Below are positions 58,655-64,000 of a stretch of 64,000 bases of DNA, piece after piece. The position numbers were made by a program, and so were the translations under genes. The notes beneath the pieces are model-generated. The model was given only the letters and a program-made list of their open reading frames with translations, was not told the origin of the DNA and did no database searches. Source of the stretch: Castellaniella sp034674885 (GTDB lineage Bacteria > Pseudomonadota > Gammaproteobacteria > Burkholderiales > Burkholderiaceae_B); the NCBI RefSeq assembly GCF_034674885.1, contig NZ_JAUCDS010000015.1:9590-73589 (forward strand), in the 5' to 3' direction. Position 1 is the first letter of the stretch; each line of letters begins with the position of its first letter.

Positions 58655-60658
58655 CTAATAACTGAGGAGTGCTGGCCGAGCATCCGCCACCGTGTCGTCC
58701 GTTCCTGTCCGGAACACGGCCACGCTGTCGGCCAGGCGGTCGGCCTGTTCGCTGAGCGAATCGGCCGCCGCAGCCGCCTGTTCCACCAGTGCTGCATTCT
58801 GCTGGGTGACCTGATCCATCTGCGTGACGGCCAGGTTGACCTGGTCGATACCGGTCGATTGTTCGTTCGATGCCGAGGCGATCTCGCCCATGATGCGGGT
58901 GACGCGGTCCACGGCAGCCAGGACATCCTGCATGATGGTGCCCGCCTGGCCGGCCTGCCGCGTGCCGGATTGAACTTCCCGGGATGCGGCCTCGATCAGG
59001 CCCTTGATTTCCCGTGCGGCCTCTGCCGAGCGCTGCGCCAGTGCGCGGACCTCGGAGGCGACCACCGCGAAGCCCTTGCCTTGCTCGCCGGCGCGGGCGG
59101 CTTCGACAGCGGCGTTCAGGGCCAGGATGTTGGTCTGGAAGGCGATCGAATCGATCACGGCGATGATGTCGGTGATCCGGGCAGAACTGTTGGCGATGCG
59201 CTGCATGGTGGCGACCATGTCCTCTACTGCCTGTTCGCCCCCGTGGGCGGTGCTGGACGCGCCGGTGGCCAGTTCATTGGCCTGGCGGGCGTTGTCGGCA
59301 TTCTGACGCACGGTGGACGCCAGCTCTTCCATGCTGGCGGCGGTTTCCTGCAGGGATGCCGCCTGTTCTTCGGTGCGGCTGGACAGGTCGGTGTTGCCGA
59401 CGGCGATTTCCCGCGCCCCGGTGTGGATTTCGCCCACGCTGTGGCGCACCTGGCGGATCATGTGGCGCAGGGCGTCCTGGGTGCCGCGCAGGCTGTTGAG
59501 CAACTGGTGGACCTCGTTGCGGCTGCTGGCCGGACTGTCGGGAACATCCTGGCTGAGATCCCCGGCCCCCAGTCTTTGCATGCCGGTGACGATGTGGCGC
59601 ACGGGCGCCAAGGTGCGCCGCGCCAGCCAGAAGATGGCCAGCGCGATCAGCAGGGTGCCCGCCAGCATCAGGGCCAGTTGAATCCACATCTGGCGGTTGC
59701 TCTGGGCCAAGTAGTCGCCGACCGGTCCGAATCCATAGATCACCCAGTTCCAGTTCGGCACGACCTTCCAGGATAGAAAGATGGGCTGTTGTGTGACGTT
59801 GACCTCGCGGGCACCGAGGGGGGCGCTGCGAAAGGTCTGGTCCATCACGGCGAAATCGCCGGGCGGATTGCCGGCGCTGAGCAGGTCGCCTGGCTTGCCG
59901 AAGAGCCCGGCGACTCGGATCCAGTCCTTGTGATCCGGGGATGGCCGGATGACGAACAACTGGCCGTGGCCGGCCAGCTTGGTGGCGGTCAGGTCCTTCA
60001 GCACAGGGTCGATCTGGGCGCTGATGTCCAGCCGGTTCACCAGCCCGCCGTAGACCGAGCCTTTGTCGTCCTTCAGGGGGTTGACGGTGACGAGATGCCA
60101 TTTCTGGTCGATCAGGTCCGGCAGGCTGGCGGCCTGGCCCTGATCGAGCGCCTGGGCGATTGGGTCCTGGGCAGCCAGCACGGTGCCGACTGCATGGCCG
60201 GCCTGGTCCTGATAGGCGCTGGCGACGATGACCCAGCCTTTGTCGGTGCGAGCATAGAGTTCCGCCGTCATGCCGGTGACGCTGCGCATCAGGGCTTGAT
60301 TGCCGTTGAGCGGCTGGTCGTTGAGCGCCTTGCCATCGGTCTTGAAGACCGGCAGACCTTTTTCCGTCTGCCCGGTGGGTTTCGGGATGCCCCCCAGGTA
60401 GCGGACCAGCACCGGATACAGGGATTGGCTGCGATTGTTGCCGATTTCGTAGATCAGCTGCAGGATGCGATCGTAGTCCTGCAGTCCCGTGCGGTTTGCG
60501 GCGCCGACGTTGTCGATGGCCGTCTGCCGGCTTTGCCAGGTGATGATGGACGCCAGGATGGCCATGACCAGCACGGTCGTCAGGGTTGCGGCTGCGAAGA
60601 GCTGGGTACCCAGGGTGGCCTGGGACATGCGGCTGGCGCCGTTGCGTCGCTTGAACAT
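58655..60658 (-). CDS. Methyl-accepting chemotaxis protein with large Cache sensor
   Basis: A 667-residue chemoreceptor. Helix 1 (about 20-45) and helix 2 (about 325-347) bracket a roughly 280-residue periplasmic region of the Cache_3/Cache_2 fusion type (YDRILQLIYEIGNNRSQ, then VTQQPIFLSWKVVPNWNWVIYG). A HAMP domain (345-400) leads to a signalling domain with the conserved tip DSIAFQTNILALNAAVEAAR near 510. Its tip and methylation helices are nearly identical to those of the other receptor here. Its stop lies next to the Fur-box-like site of fbpA. Confidence 0.94.
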   Translation of the reverse strand: MFKRRNGASRMSQATLGTQLFAAATLTTVLVMAILASIITWQSRQTAIDNVGAANRTGLQDYDRILQLIYEIGNNRSQSLYPVLVRYLGGIPKPTGQTEKGLPVFKTDGKALNDQPLNGNQALMRSVTGMTAELYARTDKGWVIVASAYQDQAGHAVGTVLAAQDPIAQALDQGQAASLPDLIDQKWHLVTVNPLKDDKGSVYGGLVNRLDISAQIDPVLKDLTATKLAGHGQLFVIRPSPDHKDWIRVAGLFGKPGDLLSAGNPPGDFAVMDQTFRSAPLGAREVNVTQQPIFLSWKVVPNWNWVIYGFGPVGDYLAQSNRQMWIQLALMLAGTLLIALAIFWLARRTLAPVRHIVTGMQRLGAGDLSQDVPDSPASSRNEVHQLLNSLRGTQDALRHMIRQVRHSVGEIHTGAREIAVGNTDLSSRTEEQAASLQETAASMEELASTVRQNADNARQANELATGASSTAHGGEQAVEDMVATMQRIANSSARITDIIAVIDSIAFQTNILALNAAVEAARAGEQGKGFAVVASEVRALAQRSAEAAREIKGLIEAASREVQSGTRQAGQAGTIMQDVLAAVDRVTRIMGEIASASNEQSTGIDQVNLAVTQMDQVTQQNAALVEQAAAAADSLSEQADRLADSVAVFRTGTDDTVADARPALLSY

Positions 60659-60944
60659 GGGGTGTCTCCGGGCAGTGCGCGCCTACCGAGGGTATCCGCG
60701 CTGCCGATCTGTTTTCGTAGCATAACGGTACGTGTTGAAACGGGATTCGGGAATGACCGGCTGGAAATACAGCTTATTTTCAATCTGAAATACTGCAGCG
60801 CCCCGGCGTCGGGCCTGGGCAGGGGGGACGGAGGCAGGTTCTTCGAAGCAGTGCGGCGGCTGTGCCTTGGGCTGGCGGGTTTGAAAGATGCCGGGTGGCG
60901 CCTTTACACTGAAAGGCCATGTGAATTGGTTGGATGCGAGGCCG

Positions 60945-62135
60945 ATGGAATCAACGGTTCAGACCCTGTCCCGGCAAGCGGCGGCAATCTACCAGGAATG
61001 GCAGACGGCCATCCTGGTGTTCGTTGCGGTGCTGGGTTCCCTGGTGATCGGCGCGGTGCTGCGCATCGTGCTGGCCCGGCTGGCGGGCCGCCTGCACCCG
61101 GTGCGCCATGTCTGGGTGCATGGTCTGCTGTCGGGGGCGTCGCTGCCCTTGCAGATGCTGGTCTGGGTGCTGGGCATTGCCCTGGCCGGGCAGATGCTGG
61201 TGCAGCAGGGGGCGGCGCTGCACCAGGATTCCCTGCTGGCGCATGGCCTGGGGCCGGTGCGCGATGTGCTGGTCATCACGGTGGTGATGTGGTTCCTGCT
61301 GCGCGCCATCAACCAGATACAGTCCAATCTGCTGGCTCGCGCGCGGGATCGCGGGCGCGAACTGGACCCCACGGCAGCCGATGCCATCGGCAAGCTGACC
61401 AAGGCATCGGTCGTCATCACGGCCATCCTGATGATGATGCAGGCCCTGGGGTTTTCCATCGCCGGCCTGCTGGCCTTTGGCGGCATGGGCGGCATCGCCG
61501 TGGGTTTTGCGGCGCAGAGCCTGGTGGCCAATCTGCTGGGCGGCCTGACGATCTTCGCCAGCCGCCCCTTCAAGGTCGGCGAATACATCATCATCCCCGG
61601 TACGGAACTGATGGGCGGGGTCGAGCACATCGGCTGGCGCGCCACGCGCCTGATCGGTTTCGATTGCAAGCCGTTCTACGTGCCCAACGCCATGTTCAAT
61701 ACCCAGCCCGTCATCAACCACACCCGCATGACCAGCCGGCGCATCATGGAAGACATCCACATCCGCTATGCCGACATCGACGCCGTGCCCGGCATCGTGG
61801 CCGACGGCCGGGCCTTGCTGAACGAACATCCTGGCATCAAGCACGATTTCTTCGCCTTCAATTTCAGCAGCTGCGGCACGTATTCGCTGAAGCTGTCCCT
61901 GTACGCCTTCACCGTCAGCACGGACTACAACGATTACATGAACACGCAGGAAGACGTGCTGCTGCGCATTGCCGACATCATTCGCCGGCATGGCGCCCGC
62001 ATGACGGGTCCGGTGTCCACCGTGGAAATGCCACAGCTGCGCGGGCAGGGCGGGGCGCCGGATCTTTCGGGCGAGGCCGGCCATGCTTCGCTGCCGCCGA
62101 TGCCCCCCAGCCTGCCCCCGGTTCCAGGGGCTTGA
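60945..62135 (+). CDS. MscS-family mechanosensitive channel
   Basis: A 396-residue inner-membrane channel. Four to five helices occupy residues 20-190. The pore helix TM3 is GLLAFGGMGGIAVGFAAQSLVANLLGG-like near 175-200 with the alternating Gly/Ala pattern. The soluble beta domain begins with RPFKVGEYIIIPG. The C-terminal cytoplasmic vestibule runs to 345, and a Pro-rich tail (MPPSLPPVPG) ends the protein. ATG 60945 is chosen because codons further upstream (to 60888) encode no helix. It opens under membrane tension. It stands as a single gene, divergent from the chemoreceptor. Confidence 0.88.
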   Translation: MESTVQTLSRQAAAIYQEWQTAILVFVAVLGSLVIGAVLRIVLARLAGRLHPVRHVWVHGLLSGASLPLQMLVWVLGIALAGQMLVQQGAALHQDSLLAHGLGPVRDVLVITVVMWFLLRAINQIQSNLLARARDRGRELDPTAADAIGKLTKASVVITAILMMMQALGFSIAGLLAFGGMGGIAVGFAAQSLVANLLGGLTIFASRPFKVGEYIIIPGTELMGGVEHIGWRATRLIGFDCKPFYVPNAMFNTQPVINHTRMTSRRIMEDIHIRYADIDAVPGIVADGRALLNEHPGIKHDFFAFNFSSCGTYSLKLSLYAFTVSTDYNDYMNTQEDVLLRIADIIRRHGARMTGPVSTVEMPQLRGQGGAPDLSGEAGHASLPPMPPSLPPVPGA

Positions 62136-62244
62136 AAACCCGGGCGCCCGCCCCCAGCTACCTGGATAGTCCGCCAGGCCGCCGACCGCATCGGTCCGCC
62201 GCTGGGGCGTCCTGCGATTCAACACACGATCCGATATCCGCACC

Positions 62245-64000
62245 ATGAGCCAAACCGATACGCAAACGGCCGAAACCCTGGGTTTCCAGGCCGAAGTCAA
62301 GCAGCTGCTGCACCTGATGATCCATTCCTTGTACAGCAACAAGGAAATCTTCCTGCGCGAACTCGTGTCCAATGCCTCGGACGCCTGCGACAAGCTGCGT
62401 TTCGAAGCCATCGATCACCCGGAACTGCTGGAAGGCGACGGCGAACTACGCATCCGCGTCGAATTCGACAAGGCTGCCCGCACCATCACCATCAGCGACA
62501 ACGGCATCGGCCTGTCGCGCGACGAGGCCATCGCCAACCTGGGCACGATCGCCCGTTCCGGCACGCGGGAATTCTTTTCGCAGCTGACGGGCGACAAGCA
62601 AAAGGACGCCCAGCTGATCGGCCAGTTCGGCGTCGGGTTTTATTCGTCCTTCATCATCGCGGACAAGGTCTCCGTGCGCAGTCGTCGCGCCGGCCTTTCG
62701 GCCGCCGAAGGCGTGCTGTGGGAATCCGATGGCCAGGGCGAATTTTCCGTCGCGGCCATCGACCAGGAACAACGCGGCACCTCCGTGACGTTGCACCTGC
62801 GGGCCGATGAAGACGAATTCCTGTCCGGCTGGAAATTGCGCGAGGTGCTGCGCCGCTATTCCGACCATATTTCCCTGCCCATCCAGATGCTGAAGGAAGA
62901 ATGGGATGCGGAAAAATCGGAACAGGTGACCAAGGACGAATGGGAAACCGTCAACCAGGCCAATGCCCTGTGGACGCGCTCCAAGTCCGACATCACCGAC
63001 GAGCAGTACAAAGAGTTCTACAAGCACGTCGCCCACGATTTCGAGGACCCGCTGGCCTGGACGCACAATCGCGTCGAAGGGCGCAGCGAATACACCCAGA
63101 TGCTGTTCGTGCCCAAGCGCGCGCCGTTCGATCTGTACGACCGGGATGCCCGCCGTGGGGTGAAGCTGTACGTCAAGCGCGTCTTCATCATGGACGATGC
63201 CGAACAGCTGCTGCCGGCCTATCTGCGTTTCGTGCGCGGCGTGGTCGATTCGGCGGATCTGCCGCTGAACGTCTCGCGCGAGATCCTGCAGGAAAGCCGC
63301 GACGTGCGTTCGATCCGCGAAGGCTGCGCCAAGCGCATCCTGGGCCTGCTGGACGATCTGGTGCAGGAAAAACCCGAGGAATACACGGAATTCTGGTCGC
63401 AGTTCGGCCAGGTGCTGAAGGAAGGCGTCGGCGAGGACCCCGCCAACAAGGACCGCATCGCCAGCCTGCTGCGCTTTGCGTCCACCCAGTCCGACAGTCC
63501 GGCGCAAACCGTGTCGCTGGCCGACTACATCGCCCGCATGAAAGAAGGCCAGGACAAGATCTACTACCTCAGCGCCGATTCCTACGCCGCCGCTGCGCAC
63601 AGTCCTCACCTGGAAGTCTTCCGCCGCAAGGGCCTGGAAGTCCTGCTGCTGTCCGACCGCGTGGATGAATGGATGCTGTCCTACCTGCGCGAGTTCGAGG
63701 GCAAGTCCCTGGCCTCCGTCGCCAAGGGCGGGCTGGATCTGGATGCGCTGGCCGACGAGGAAGAAAAGAAGCAGCAGGCCGAGGCTGCTGAGGCCTTCAA
63801 GCCGACCATCGAACGCCTGACGGCGGCGCTGGGCGATCGGGTCAAGGAAGTCCGCGCCACTGCCCGCCTGGTCGATTCGCCCGCTTGCGTGGTGGTCGAT
63901 GAAAACGAGCTCAGCCCGCACCTGTTGCGCATGCTCAAGGCTGCCGGCCAGGAAGCGCCGGACGTCAAGCCCATCCTGGAAGTCAATCCGCAGCATGCCC
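62245..64000 (+). CDS. htpG: Chaperone protein HtpG (Hsp90), 3' end cut by window edge
   Basis: The first 585 codons of bacterial Hsp90. The ATPase domain shows NKEIFLRELVSNASDACDKL near 32-51, DNGIGL near 83, GTIARSGT near 97 and GQFGVGFYSSF near 122-132. The middle domain follows (PFDLYDRDARRGVKLYVKRVFI near 297), and the C-terminal dimerisation domain starts near 505. The family is about 630 residues, so about 45 are missing beyond the edge. ATG 62245 has no strong ribosome-binding site. No heat-shock promoter is obvious upstream. Confidence 0.97.
   Translation, partial: MSQTDTQTAETLGFQAEVKQLLHLMIHSLYSNKEIFLRELVSNASDACDKLRFEAIDHPELLEGDGELRIRVEFDKAARTITISDNGIGLSRDEAIANLGTIARSGTREFFSQLTGDKQKDAQLIGQFGVGFYSSFIIADKVSVRSRRAGLSAAEGVLWESDGQGEFSVAAIDQEQRGTSVTLHLRADEDEFLSGWKLREVLRRYSDHISLPIQMLKEEWDAEKSEQVTKDEWETVNQANALWTRSKSDITDEQYKEFYKHVAHDFEDPLAWTHNRVEGRSEYTQMLFVPKRAPFDLYDRDARRGVKLYVKRVFIMDDAEQLLPAYLRFVRGVVDSADLPLNVSREILQESRDVRSIREGCAKRILGLLDDLVQEKPEEYTEFWSQFGQVLKEGVGEDPANKDRIASLLRFASTQSDSPAQTVSLADYIARMKEGQDKIYYLSADSYAAAAHSPHLEVFRRKGLEVLLLSDRVDEWMLSYLREFEGKSLASVAKGGLDLDALADEEEKKQQAEAAEAFKPTIERLTAALGDRVKEVRATARLVDSPACVVVDENELSPHLLRMLKAAGQEAPDVKPILEVNPQHA

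Noticed and set aside
1..64000. CRISPR arrays, IS elements, rRNA genes and prophage blocks
   Set aside because: No regularly spaced repeats, transposase genes with inverted ends, rRNA or phage structural genes were seen; the only mobile-element traces are the integrase and STY4528-like remnants behind ychF.

Overview
The window is a GC-rich chromosomal segment (roughly two thirds G+C by eye) of a betaproteobacterium, most likely Burkholderiales of the Alcaligenaceae/Bordetella type. Pointers are the order TPR protein - lolB - ispE - tRNA-Gln - prs - rplY - pth - ychF, a Coq7-type ubiquinone hydroxylase, TRAP transporters with many small catabolic enzymes, and a TviB/TviC polysaccharide locus. 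The genus cannot be fixed from the sequence alone. Both edges cut genes: glyQ on the left (reverse strand) and htpG on the right.

Layout. 1-5.5 kb: glyQ diverges from a tightly coupled run of enoyl-CoA hydratase, class I fumarase, CitE-like lyase and thyA, converging on an OsmC protein. 5.6-10.6 kb: a heme-copper oxidase operon of the cbb3 (C) type with unusual subunits. It has a CcoN with a CcoS-like N-terminal extension, CcoO, a monoheme CcoP-like cytochrome, a SCO copper chaperone and a six-helix membrane protein, and it ends in coq7. 10.6-11.0 kb: an apparent small RNA gene with its own promoter, a hairpin that presents an anti-Shine-Dalgarno-like loop, and a UUCG-capped terminator. 11.0-13.4 kb: an IclR regulator divergent from a succinate-semialdehyde-type dehydrogenase, with a palindromic operator between them.

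13.5-24.0 kb: a surface glycan locus with a WecA-like initiating transferase, UDP-HexNAc dehydrogenase and epimerase (TviB/TviC), a MurJ-like flippase, two single glycosyltransferases, an 824-residue double glycosyltransferase, and an HpaI-type aldolase before a terminator. 24.1-31.3 kb: a GntR-controlled catabolic operon with FAH-family hydrolase, cupin, TRAP transporter, two SDR dehydrogenases and a Dabb protein. 31.3-43.4 kb: mostly housekeeping genes (phosphohexomutase, FAD-linked 2-hydroxyacid dehydrogenase, ridA, mutM, TPR protein, lolB, ispE, tRNA-Gln, prs, rplY, pth, CPBP protease, ychF).

43.35-46.0 kb: a small decayed island directly behind ychF. It is framed by an 18-bp direct repeat that overlaps the ychF stop codon. 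It holds the C-terminal part of a tyrosine recombinase, an intact Fic-domain protein with an operator-like repeat array, and a fragment of an island replication (STY4528-like) gene. 46-51.7 kb: a long AT-rich leader, a second TRAP transporter, a DMT exporter and serA. 51.8-64 kb: miaE, a TRIC-family channel, two chemoreceptors flanking an Fbp-type ferric iron ABC transporter with a Fur-box-like site, an MscS-family channel and htpG.

Likely joint functions. The oxidase operon supplies a terminal oxidase with two copper-delivery candidates and couples it to ubiquinone synthesis. The 24-31 kb cluster imports and degrades an unidentified organic acid, plausibly ending in hydrolytic cleavage of a diketo acid. 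Both TRAP operons have a strong hairpin between the binding-protein gene and the small permease gene, which would favour excess binding protein.
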